This document shows positions 7,580 to 13,382 of a DNA stretch of 13,382 bases, piece by piece. The notes below the pieces were generated by a model. The model was not told the DNA's origin, did no database searches, and saw only the letters and a program-made list of their open reading frames with translations. Both the position numbers and the translations under genes were made by a program. The stretch is from JBQTIM01 sp052388135. Lineage in GTDB: Bacteria > Elusimicrobiota > Elusimicrobia > FEN-1173. The stretch lies in contig JBQTIM010000143.1 in assembly GCA_052388135.1 (NCBI GenBank), positions 1-13,382 of the forward strand, written 5' to 3'. Position 1 is the stretch's first letter, and every line of letters begins with the position of its first letter.

Positions 7580-8677
7580 TCAGCCTTTGGCTCCCCGGCC
7601 GGCCTTGGCCGGCTCTTTGGCGGCGGCTTTATCGGCGGCGGTTTTGTCGGCGGCGGCCTCGCCGTTGGCGGCGGCTCCCGCCGGCGCCTTGACGTACTTG
7701 GCGCGGATGGCTTTCTCCAGCTCGTCGGCCACGGCGGGGTTGTCCTTCAGGAACGCCTTGGCGTTGTCGCGGCCCTGGCCCAGGCGCTCTTTGCCGTAGA
7801 GGAACCAGGTGCCGGTCTTCTCCACCACGCCGGCGGCCACGCCCACGTCGATGAGGCAACCCGTGCGGGAAATGCCCTCGCCGAAGATCATCTCGAACTC
7901 AGCCTGCTGGAAGGGGGCGGCCACCTTGTTCTTCACCACCTTCACGCGGGTCCGGTTGCCGATCACCTGGTCGCCCTGCTTGATGGACTCGATGCGGCGG
8001 ATGTCCAGGCGGACGGAGGCGTAGAACTTCAGCGCCAGGCCGCCGGGCGTCGTCTCCGGGTTGCCGAACATGACGCCGATTTTCTGGCGAAGCTGGTTGA
8101 TAAAGACGACGCAGGTCTTGGACTTGGAGATGGTGGCGGTGAGCTTGCGCAGGGCCTGGCTGAGGAGCCTGGCCTGCATGCCCATGGAGGCGTCGCCCAT
8201 CTCGCCTTCGATATCCGCCCGGGGCGTCAGCGCCGCCACGGAGTCTATGACGATGATGTCCACGGCTCCGCTGCGGACGAGCTGGTCCACGATCTCGAGG
8301 GCCTGCTCGCCGGAATCCGGCTGGGAAATGAGGAGGTTGTCCGTGTCCACGCCCAGGTTCTTGGCGTACTGCGGGTCCATGGCGTGCTCGGCATCGATGT
8401 AGGCCGCGTTGCCGCCCAGCTTCTGCGCTTCGGCCACCACGTGCAGGCACAGGGAGGTTTTGCCGGACGCTTCCGGCCCGTAAATTTCCACCACGCGGCC
8501 GCGCGGCAGGCCGCCCACGCCCAGGGCGATGTCCACCGGCAGGGCACCGGTGGGGATGACGGTCACGTTGGCCAGAGAGGACTTTTCCCCCAGCTTCATG
8601 ACCGCTTCTTTGCCGTATTGTTTTTCGATCTGGGAAAGGGCCATCTGGAGGGCCTTCTGCTTGTCTTCTCTGGACAC
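7580..8677 (-). CDS. recA: Recombinase RecA
   Basis: The 365-residue product is a complete RecA: ATP-dependent strand exchange and coprotease for SOS repressors. The Walker A loop GPEASGKT is at 67-74 (K73), followed by YIDAEHAMDP, Walker B VIIVIDSVAAL-type strand, loop L1 (EGEMGDASMGMQAR), the INQLRQKIGVMFGNPETTPGG segment containing L2, and FGEGISR. The start is GTG 8677, fixed by AGGAGGT seven bases upstream; an ATG at 8707 in the same frame has no ribosome site and overlaps the -10. The last about 35 residues are an Ala/Lys-rich tail (ADKTAADKAAAKEPAK) in place of the acidic tail of E. coli RecA. No LexA-type box (CTGT-N8-ACAG or GAAC-N4-GTTC) is visible upstream. Confidence 0.98.
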   Translation of the reverse strand: MSREDKQKALQMALSQIEKQYGKEAVMKLGEKSSLANVTVIPTGALPVDIALGVGGLPRGRVVEIYGPEASGKTSLCLHVVAEAQKLGGNAAYIDAEHAMDPQYAKNLGVDTDNLLISQPDSGEQALEIVDQLVRSGAVDIIVIDSVAALTPRADIEGEMGDASMGMQARLLSQALRKLTATISKSKTCVVFINQLRQKIGVMFGNPETTPGGLALKFYASVRLDIRRIESIKQGDQVIGNRTRVKVVKNKVAAPFQQAEFEMIFGEGISRTGCLIDVGVAAGVVEKTGTWFLYGKERLGQGRDNAKAFLKDNPAVADELEKAIRAKYVKAPAGAAANGEAAADKTAADKAAAKEPAKAGRGAKG

Positions 8678-8683
8678 GGAACC

Positions 8684-8690
8684 ACCTCCT
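8684..8690 (-). promoter_or_regulatory. Ribosome binding site that fixes the recA start at GTG
   Basis: AGGAGGT on the minus strand, close to a perfect Shine-Dalgarno, sits six bases upstream of GTG 8677. It lies inside the longer reading that would begin at ATG 8707, so it argues for the GTG start and against the longer N-terminus. Confidence 0.8.
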
Positions 8691-8705
8691 GAAATTGAAT
8701 GGCTC

Positions 8706-8734
8706 ATCTTATCAAAGTTGCCGGGGGGCCGCAA
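8706..8734 (-). promoter_or_regulatory. Candidate recA promoter
   Basis: On the minus strand TTGCGG (8729-8734) and TAAGAT (8706-8711) stand 17 bases apart, in the 71-base gap between the glycosyltransferase stop and recA. The hexamers match consensus at three and four positions, so the call rests on spacing and location. Transcription would begin near 8699, upstream of the ribosome site and downstream of ATG 8707. The -35 sits in a GC hairpin (CCGC-GTT-GCGG) that could also weakly terminate the upstream transcript, though no T run follows. Confidence 0.4.
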
Positions 8735-8748
8735 CGCGGGGCGCCGGC

Positions 8749-10248
8749 CTACTTCGACGGAGAAGACGGCTCCCTCTTCCCCCAAAGGCGCACCCGCGGG
8801 TGGTGCGGGAAAGCGGGACCGGGGCCGCGCACCGTGAGGACGTCGCGGGCGAATTGTTCCCACGCCGCCTCTTCGGGCATCGTCGCGGCGGTGAAATAAG
8901 AGGCCAGGACGTAATCGAACTCGGCCAGGAGAACGTCGGGGCTTTGGCCGGCGCGTTTTCCCTCCCAATCCACGCGCACTTGGTAGGGATCGGCGCGGGT
9001 GAACTCGGGCGTGTGGGGAAGGCGAAGAATTTTCGCTCCGGCCGGCGCGAGGCCGCGGATTTCCCAAAGGGCCGTCAAACGCGCGTCGGGAATGGAAACG
9101 TAGCGGCCGAAGCGGACGCCGGGCCACAACAAGAGCAAGGCGGCGGCCGCTCCCAAAACCGGGACCCACGGTCGTCCTCTCCGGCGGTCCAACGCCGCGC
9201 CCGCCGCCAGACACGCCGGAACGACCAGCGGCAGGAAATAACGGTCCGTGTGGATGGTCCAGAACGCGACGCCGAGGAAATAGGTCAGCGCCGCCCAGGC
9301 GAGGCTTCGACCCGCCCGGTCCCGCGCTAAAAACGACGGCAGGGCCAAAACCAGCAAGACCGGATGCACGGATTGGACGGCGGCCCAGAGTCCCCCCGCG
9401 GCGCGGCGGCCCAGGGACGGCGCGGCTTCGCTCCCCACCACCCAGGACGAAAACAGATGCGCCAGCCTCGGTAGGAATTCCCCCGCCGCCAGTAACGAAT
9501 AGGGAAAACCGGTTAGAAATCCGGCGACGGCGGCCGCGGCCAAAAGCAGGGCGGCCCGGGGGCGCCTTTCCAGCAAAAGCCACGCGCACAGGCCGGGCGC
9601 GAACAGTGCGGGGGTGTATTTCGCCGCCGCCGCCAGCCCCAAAGAGAACCCGGCGGAAAAACACCAGGCCGGGCGGTTCTCCTCCAAATAGCGGAGCCAG
9701 AAATAAAACGCCGCGCCCGCCAGCGTGACGGAAAAGACGTCGGGCATGGCGTAATGGCTCATGCGCACGTGGACGGGATGCACGGCCAGCAGGAGGGCGG
9801 CCCAAAGCCCCGCCGCGGGCAGGCCCGAGGGCCGCCGCGCCGAAAGGTTCGGCCACCGCCGCGCCGCGCGCCAAGCCAAAGCCATGCCCCCCAGCGCCGA
9901 CAGGACGGTGAAAACGCGGCCCGCCAAAATCGGCGTCGTGGACCCGCCGATCAGGCTTTGGAAATCGAAACCGGCGCCGGGGAACAGAAGCCGCGGGACC
10001 GCCGTCACGAACCAGAAGGAATAAAGGAAAAAAGACGGGTAATCGAAAAAATGCGGGTGCGGTCCGGCCTCGGACAAATGGAGGGAATAAAAAACGGTGA
10101 CGTATTCGTCGAGGTAAGCCTTCTGGAGGGGAAAGCCCCAGTCGAGGCCCCAGGAGCGCAGGGCCGCGGCCGAGAGGAGCAAAAGCAGGAATGGAAAAGC
10201 GGAGAAAAACGGCCGGCGGAAGGACAAACCGCGGCCCGCGGGCTTCAT
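8749..10248 (-). CDS. Polytopic glycosyltransferase of the GT39/GT83 (PMT/ArnT-like, GT-C) type
   Basis: The 499-residue protein opens with a short basic segment, a leucine-rich first helix (about 14-30), then GLDWGFPLQKAYLDEYV. The acidic pair D47/E48 just after helix 1 is the place of the catalytic Asp in GT-C lipid-linked sugar transferases. Roughly ten further hydrophobic stretches follow, and the last about 120 residues (from DARLTALWEIRGLAP) look like a soluble domain. It would move a sugar from a polyprenyl-phosphate donor to a protein or lipid on the outer face of the inner membrane; donor and acceptor cannot be read from sequence. It begins 21 bases after the thioredoxin-fold gene, with only a poor ribosome site. 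High GC gives long antisense open frames that are not genes. Confidence 0.85.
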   Translation of the reverse strand: MKPAGRGLSFRRPFFSAFPFLLLLLSAAALRSWGLDWGFPLQKAYLDEYVTVFYSLHLSEAGPHPHFFDYPSFFLYSFWFVTAVPRLLFPGAGFDFQSLIGGSTTPILAGRVFTVLSALGGMALAWRAARRWPNLSARRPSGLPAAGLWAALLLAVHPVHVRMSHYAMPDVFSVTLAGAAFYFWLRYLEENRPAWCFSAGFSLGLAAAAKYTPALFAPGLCAWLLLERRPRAALLLAAAAVAGFLTGFPYSLLAAGEFLPRLAHLFSSWVVGSEAAPSLGRRAAGGLWAAVQSVHPVLLVLALPSFLARDRAGRSLAWAALTYFLGVAFWTIHTDRYFLPLVVPACLAAGAALDRRRGRPWVPVLGAAAALLLLWPGVRFGRYVSIPDARLTALWEIRGLAPAGAKILRLPHTPEFTRADPYQVRVDWEGKRAGQSPDVLLAEFDYVLASYFTAATMPEEAAWEQFARDVLTVRGPGPAFPHHPRVRLWGKREPSSPSK

Positions 10249-10269
10249 CTCAGCGGGTCCGGCCGCGCC

Positions 10270-10851
10270 CTAACGAAAATAAACGGGTTCGTTGCCCGGC
10301 TTCCACTTGATGTTGCAGCCGGCGCTGGGGCGCTGTTCCTGGGGAACGGGCTTTCCCGCCAGGGCGGCGTCGAGGGCGGCCCTCAGGTCCCGGCCGGTGA
10401 CGGGCTTGCCGTTGCCGGGCCGGCTGTCGTCCAGCTGGCCGCGGTAAATCAACCGCCGGTTCTTGTCGAAAAGGAAAAAATCCGGCGTGCAGGCGGCGGT
10501 GTAGGTCTTCGCGGTTTCTTGGGTTTCGTCGAAGAGGAACGGGAAGTTGAATTTCTCCTCCCGCGCCATGGCGGCCAGGGACGCGGGCGCGTCGTCGGGA
10601 TATTTGGCGGCGTCGTTGGCGCTGAAGGCGGCCACGGCCACGCCCTTGGGGACGTAATCCCGACCGAGGCGTCCCAGCTCCTCCTTGACGTGCTGGACGT
10701 AAGGACAATGCCGGCAAATGAACATGGCCAGAAAGAGGTCCTTGCCGGCGAAGGAAGCGAGGGTGAAATCTTTTCCCGAAACCGCGTCGGGCAGGCGGAA
10801 ATCCGGCGCCGGCGTGCCCAGCTGCATCATGGTGGATGACGTCAAGACCAT
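10270..10851 (-). CDS. Thioredoxin-fold peroxiredoxin-like protein (PRX_like1 / AhpC-TSA relative)
   Basis: The 193-residue product starts with LGTPAPDFRLPDAVSGK, the typical opening of AhpC/TSA and TlpA folds. A CRHC active site follows (C46, C49) in FICRHCPYVQHV, and the protein ends with PSAGCNIKWKPGNEP. The CxHCPYV box plus the GCNIKW tail are, to my knowledge, hallmarks of the PRX_like1 thioredoxin family, whose members are mostly uncharacterised thiol-disulfide or peroxide-reducing proteins. There is no signal peptide, so it should be cytoplasmic. GGGAG lies six bases upstream of ATG 10851. Two palindromes lie 37-61 bases upstream of the start. It is the first gene of its run, followed by the glycosyltransferase. 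Confidence 0.9.
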   Translation of the reverse strand: MVLTSSTMMQLGTPAPDFRLPDAVSGKDFTLASFAGKDLFLAMFICRHCPYVQHVKEELGRLGRDYVPKGVAVAAFSANDAAKYPDDAPASLAAMAREEKFNFPFLFDETQETAKTYTAACTPDFFLFDKNRRLIYRGQLDDSRPGNGKPVTGRDLRAALDAALAGKPVPQEQRPSAGCNIKWKPGNEPVYFR

Positions 10852-10887
10852 GCGATCTCCCTAACGGACGGGCCCTTCCCGCGGCAG

Positions 10888-10912
10888 GCGCCTTTAAAAG
10901 ACGCGGACCGCG
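10888..10912. promoter_or_regulatory. Two abutting palindromes upstream of the thioredoxin-fold gene
   Basis: GCGCCTTT-A-AAAGACGC at 10888-10904 is a near-perfect palindrome (seven of eight pairs), and CGCGG-A-CCGCG at 10902-10912 is a perfect one touching it. They lie 37-61 bases upstream of start codon 10851, where an operator would be expected. No convincing -35/-10 pair was found beside them, so the role is a guess. Confidence 0.3.
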
Positions 10913-10969
10913 CCCCGATCTCCGACACCGCTCAGGGAAAGACGGACGAGGCCTCTCTTAGGGTTTATC

Positions 10970-11023
10970 AAAAAGCCCCCCCCGGCGCAAGGCGGCGCCG
11001 CGCCGGGCGCCGCCCCGGGGGCG
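10970..11023 (-). terminator. Intrinsic terminator closing the right-hand operon
   Basis: Just after the stop at 11030 the minus strand forms a very GC-rich structure: a GCCCCCGGGGC palindrome, then nested GGCGCC repeats, then GCGCCGGGGGGGGC, ending directly in a run of five T. Several alternative stems are possible but all abut the T run. It stops transcription before the thioredoxin-fold gene. Confidence 0.75.
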
Positions 11024-11029
11024 GGAACC

Positions 11030-11428
11030 TCAGTCGTTGATCTCGATCTCGGTGCCGCCTCCCGACTCGTAGCGATGGCCGTGGCTGTGGCCGATGTCGT
11101 TGTCGTCGTCATCGTCGTCGGCGTCGATGCCGCGGATGAGCCAGATGACCAGCGCCAAAGCGCCCACCGCCGCCAGAACGATGAGAACGCCGTCGCCTCC
11201 CGCTTGACGCAAGTCCGTCTTCTCCAGCTGGGCCAGCTCCGTCTTGTCCAGAGAGCCGGAAAGGCCCGCGGCCGTGGACGGGGCGCCGGCGGGGACTCCG
11301 CGCAAGTCCGGAGCCGCCGGCCGGGCGGCCGCCGTCTCGCCGTGCGGAATGGCCGCGGCTCGCGCCGAACCGGGGATGGACGCCGCCAACAGGGCGGGGA
11401 CCAGGATACCGCTGATGATTTTCCTCAT
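11030..11428 (-). CDS. Small exported/anchored protein with Asp-run and His-rich tail
   Basis: The 132-residue product has a signal peptide (MRKIISGILVPALLAASIPGSARA, cleaved about residue 24), a low-complexity Ala/Pro linker, and LSGSLDKTELAQLEKTDLRQ (about 57-74). A single helix follows at 80-99, then a tail with six consecutive Asp (104-109) and HSHGH (114-118). The pattern 'short helix ending in Q, GG, then one hydrophobic segment' resembles the C-terminal part of PA2779-type small membrane proteins, but I hold this loosely. The tail could bind metal. GGGAGG lies seven bases upstream of the ATG. It follows the DUF3309 gene by 56 bases and ends at a strong terminator. Confidence 0.8.
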   Translation of the reverse strand: MRKIISGILVPALLAASIPGSARAAAIPHGETAAARPAAPDLRGVPAGAPSTAAGLSGSLDKTELAQLEKTDLRQAGGDGVLIVLAAVGALALVIWLIRGIDADDDDDDNDIGHSHGHRYESGGGTEIEIND

Positions 11429-11484
11429 GGCATACCTCCCTTTTTGTCTATCGTTGTGTCTTGAAAAACCGTCGCGCGGCGGCG

Positions 11485-11670
11485 TCAGGGTTTCCGTTTC
11501 GCGCTGAAAACGAGAACGCCCAGGAGCGCAAGCCCTATCAACCCGCTCGGATAATAGCCCCAGCCCGCGCTGTGGGGCCAGGCGGGAATAGTGCCCACTA
11601 AGGCCAGGATCAACGTCAGAATGACCAAGCCGCCGGTGGGCGCCGAAGCCTGCGCCCCCCGTTTGATCAC
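11485..11670 (-). CDS. DUF3309 family small membrane protein
   Basis: The 61-residue product matches the DUF3309 pattern: a hydrophobic first helix (LVILTLILALVGTIP, 15-29), the signature WPHSAGWGYYPSG (31-43), a second hydrophobic helix (44-55) and a short basic end. DUF3309 proteins are about 50 residues and uncharacterised; this one has an extra N-terminal stretch of about 13 residues. The start is GTG 11670, whose bases overlap the TGA of the upstream gene (GTGA), which suggests coupled translation. A weak hairpin with five T (minus strand, about 11468-11482) follows the stop. Confidence 0.88.
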   Translation of the reverse strand: MIKRGAQASAPTGGLVILTLILALVGTIPAWPHSAGWGYYPSGLIGLALLGVLVFSAKRKP

Positions 11671-11927
11671 AACACCACCGGCTCGCGCCGCTCCGGAGCG
11701 GCGGGCGGCGGGTTTTGCGGAGCGCGGATTTTGGGAGCGGGCGGCGGCGCCTTCGGGCCGGCTTCCACCGCCGGCTCCGCCGGCGCTAACCCCCAGCGGA
11801 TAAACACGCCGCTGTACGCGATGCAGACCACGACGGCGAACACCCCGGCCTTGTAGGCGGCGGGGACGGCGCCGTCGCCGCGCACGGTGAGGGAGCGCCT
11901 CAAGAACGCCCGCGGCTTATTGCCCAC
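11667..11927 (-). CDS. Single-pass membrane protein with Pro/Ala-rich tail, unknown
   Basis: This 86-residue protein has a basic N-terminus (NKPRAFLRRSLTVR), one hydrophobic helix (about 24-44) and a Pro/Ala-rich tail (KAPPPAPKIRAPQNPPPAAPERR). The start is GTG 11927, seven bases downstream of GGAGGAGG. The gene overlaps the end of the nucleotidyltransferase gene by 11 bases and the start of the DUF3309 gene by 3, so it is surely in the same operon. Positive-inside reasoning puts the tail outside the cytoplasm. I recognise no family, and it is composed of simple sequence; the tight overlaps and strong ribosome site are what support it as a real gene. Confidence 0.65.
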   Translation of the reverse strand: MGNKPRAFLRRSLTVRGDGAVPAAYKAGVFAVVVCIAYSGVFIRWGLAPAEPAVEAGPKAPPPAPKIRAPQNPPPAAPERREPVVL

Positions 11928-12720
11928 GGGCCGCCTCCTCCTCGCGCTCGGCGGCGTCGGTCCAGCGGTCCACGTCCTCCCGCGACATGGGGCCTCCCGG
12001 CGACAACCGCGCGTCGCGATAGCCCCACCTCTCCACGTCCACCCGGTATTGGGCGCGGGACAAAAACGTTCCCCGGCACAGAAGGTCCGCCGGCGCCGCG
12101 CCGTCGGCGTCGGCCCGCAACAGGTCCAGCAGACCGCCCAGGACGGCGGCCGGAATTTCGCCCCGGTCCGCCGGATAGACGTAGCCGAAGAGGACGAGGT
12201 GGCTGAGCAGGACGCGCCAATGGACGCCGAACCTTCGGAGCAGATGCTCCCAATTCAGGCGCGGGCCGCAAGCTCTCAGCATGTGGAGCACGTCGGCCCC
12301 GTCGTAACGCTCCCTTTCCATGACGAAGGATTTCTGCCAAATCATCTCTTCGGGCGGCGCCAGCAGGACGGGAGCGCCCAGAGCCTCGCCGGGCACGGCG
12401 CGCCGGAACCATTCTTCATCCACCGCGCAGAGGCCGTTGCCGGAGGCGTAAATGAGATCGATATAATTCGGCCCCTGTGTCACCTTTCCCAGCCAGTGCG
12501 GAAACGTGAGCTCGGTCCGGTAGCCGGCGGCGGAGAAGAGATCCAAGGCGCGGGTGCAATCGTCCGCCCGCAGGAAAATATCCAGGTCGCGCGTGTCGCG
12601 GACGATGCCCGTGTAATAGCGAAGCGCGTAGGCGCCGCCCACCAAAAACGGCACGGCGCCTTCCTGAAGCAAAGCGAAGGCGTGCCTGTAGAATTTGTGC
12701 GCGGGAGAGTCCGGCGTCAT
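11917..12720 (-). CDS. Nucleotidyltransferase-fold protein (MNT/AbiEii-like superfamily)
   Basis: The 267-residue product begins near FLVGGAYALRYYTGIVRDTRDLDIFL. GG at 28-29 followed by D45-x-D47 is the metal and nucleotide site of the polymerase-beta nucleotidyltransferase fold. A third acidic candidate lies in the NYIDLIYASG strand. The middle (LAPPEEMIWQKSFVMERERYDGADVLHML) and C-terminal helical part are as expected for AbiEii/DUF6036-like relatives. Such proteins can transfer nucleotides to RNA, protein or small molecules; no toxin activity should be assumed. ATG 12720 overlaps the TGA of the metallophosphoesterase as ATGA and lacks a ribosome site, so translation is probably coupled. 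Confidence 0.88.
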   Translation of the reverse strand: MTPDSPAHKFYRHAFALLQEGAVPFLVGGAYALRYYTGIVRDTRDLDIFLRADDCTRALDLFSAAGYRTELTFPHWLGKVTQGPNYIDLIYASGNGLCAVDEEWFRRAVPGEALGAPVLLAPPEEMIWQKSFVMERERYDGADVLHMLRACGPRLNWEHLLRRFGVHWRVLLSHLVLFGYVYPADRGEIPAAVLGGLLDLLRADADGAAPADLLCRGTFLSRAQYRVDVERWGYRDARLSPGGPMSREDVDRWTDAAEREEEAARGQ

Positions 12721-13382
12721 CGGGGGAGGCCGCCCGCGGCCGGCTCGGGCGCGGCCCGCACTTCCAGCACGCGGAAAGGAGGGCGGTCCGGCGCGTGTTT
12801 TTGCAAGAGAGGCATGGCCACGTTGTAGACGGGAACGCCGCTCATGGTTTTCCCCTCCAAGGCGCCGTGGTGCGCGTGGCCGTGGAAGACCGCCGTCACG
12901 GGATAGCGGTTCAGCGGCTCCTCCAGGCGGCTGGAGCCCAGGAACGGCATGATGTCGGCCGGCTCGCCGTCGGCGGTGGCGGCGATGGGCGCGTAATGCA
13001 TCAGCACCACCTGCCGGGGCGTCCGCAGGCGGGCGAGGGCCGACTCCAGCTTCACCGCCTCGTCCACGGCCTCGCGCACGAAGGCTTTGATGGTGGCCTC
13101 GCCCCAAGGCTGAAGGGCGCGGCCGCCGAAGCCGCCGCCGAATCCCTTCACGCCGGCGAAGCCCACGCCCCGCAGCTCGCGCGCCTCTCCGTCGAGAACG
13201 GTGACGCCCGCGTCGGACAGGATGCGGCGCACCTCGTCCTCCTTGCCTGCCTCGTAGTCGTGGTTGCCCAGAACGGCCAGCGTCGGGATTTTCACCCAGG
13301 ACGTCAGCTCCTTGGCCAGACCCTGAGCCTGCCCGGGCAGGCCGTCGTTGACCAGGTCCCCGCACAGCAAAAGGACGTCCGC
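12717..13382 (-). CDS. Metallophosphoesterase (calcineurin-like), N-terminus beyond window
   Basis: The frame is open to the right edge; 221 residues are visible and the N-terminal DxH motif is missing because it lies outside the window. The visible motifs are LLLCGDLVNDG (GD metal-bridging Asp, ninth visible residue), LAVLGNHDYE (GNHD), LMHYAPIAAT (metal-binding His) and VFHGHAHHG (GHxH). Together these identify the calcineurin-like dinuclear-metal phosphoesterase superfamily, whose substrates range from cyclic nucleotides to UDP-diacylglucosamine and proteins. Nothing here fixes the substrate. There is no membrane segment in the visible part. It is followed by the nucleotidyltransferase gene through a four-base overlap. 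Confidence 0.93.
   Translation of the reverse strand, partial: ADVLLLCGDLVNDGLPGQAQGLAKELTSWVKIPTLAVLGNHDYEAGKEDEVRRILSDAGVTVLDGEARELRGVGFAGVKGFGGGFGGRALQPWGEATIKAFVREAVDEAVKLESALARLRTPRQVVLMHYAPIAATADGEPADIMPFLGSSRLEEPLNRYPVTAVFHGHAHHGALEGKTMSGVPVYNVAMPLLQKHAPDRPPFRVLEVRAAPEPAAGGLPR

Noticed and set aside
7538..8692. Plus-strand open frame of 384 codons opposite recA
   Set aside because: It lies entirely antisense to a complete RecA; its composition (HVH, Gly-rich) is the mirror of RecA codons.
8678..8748. LexA box upstream of recA
   Set aside because: Neither CTGT-N8-ACAG nor GAAC-N4-GTTC is present in the gap.
8678..9874. N-terminal extension of the recA frame by about 400 codons
   Set aside because: It runs through the glycosyltransferase in another frame; the recA ribosome site at 8684-8690 and GTG 8677 define the true start.
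9754..10839. Plus-strand open frame opposite the glycosyltransferase and thioredoxin-fold genes
   Set aside because: It spans two well-supported genes of the other strand and shows no family signature.
11887..12828. Plus-strand open frame opposite the nucleotidyltransferase
   Set aside because: Antisense to a protein with GG and DxD motifs; no support of its own.

Overview
The window is GC-rich, gene-dense bacterial chromosome with almost no wasted space. It carries recA and a XerC/D-type recombinase. One giant secreted/membrane protein has an N-terminal 'HIQDxH ... GGFH' domain; from memory such proteins are common in the Elusimicrobiota/Omnitrophota candidate phyla. I infer a GC-rich uncultivated bacterium of that broad kind, with low confidence because no marker was searched. 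I see no rRNA, tRNA, CRISPR array or insertion sequence.

Layout. (1) 1-4335, minus strand: one uninterrupted reading frame of at least 1445 codons that runs off the left edge. It has a signal peptide, a Tiki/ChaN/TraB-like domain, a membrane segment cluster, an ATP-grasp-like module with different codon use, and an unrecognised C-terminal part. (2) 4416-5838, plus strand: a divergently transcribed FadI/HADHB-like thiolase with a recognisable sigma70-type promoter; it is the only plus-strand gene. (3) 5893-10851, minus strand, in transcription order: a PRX_like1 thioredoxin-fold protein, a polytopic GT39/GT83-like glycosyltransferase, recA with its own candidate promoter, xerD-like recombinase, a four-helix membrane protein, and a tiny Trm112-like zinc ribbon. 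A degenerate inverted-repeat element lies between recA and the recombinase and reaches into the recombinase start. (4) 11030-13382, minus strand: a metallophosphoesterase (cut by the right edge), a nucleotidyltransferase-fold protein, a single-helix proline-rich protein and a DUF3309 protein, joined by short overlaps. A secreted/anchored Asp- and His-rich small protein follows, then a strong intrinsic terminator.

How they work together. The recA/recombinase group fits chromosome maintenance (homologous recombination and dimer resolution). The phosphoesterase-nucleotidyltransferase pair is translationally coupled and probably acts on one process. The most novel element is the giant protein: a probable exported domain and a probable ATP-binding domain sit on opposite sides of a membrane anchor, and no characterised protein of this architecture comes to mind. 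All assignments are from reading the sequence; no database search was run.
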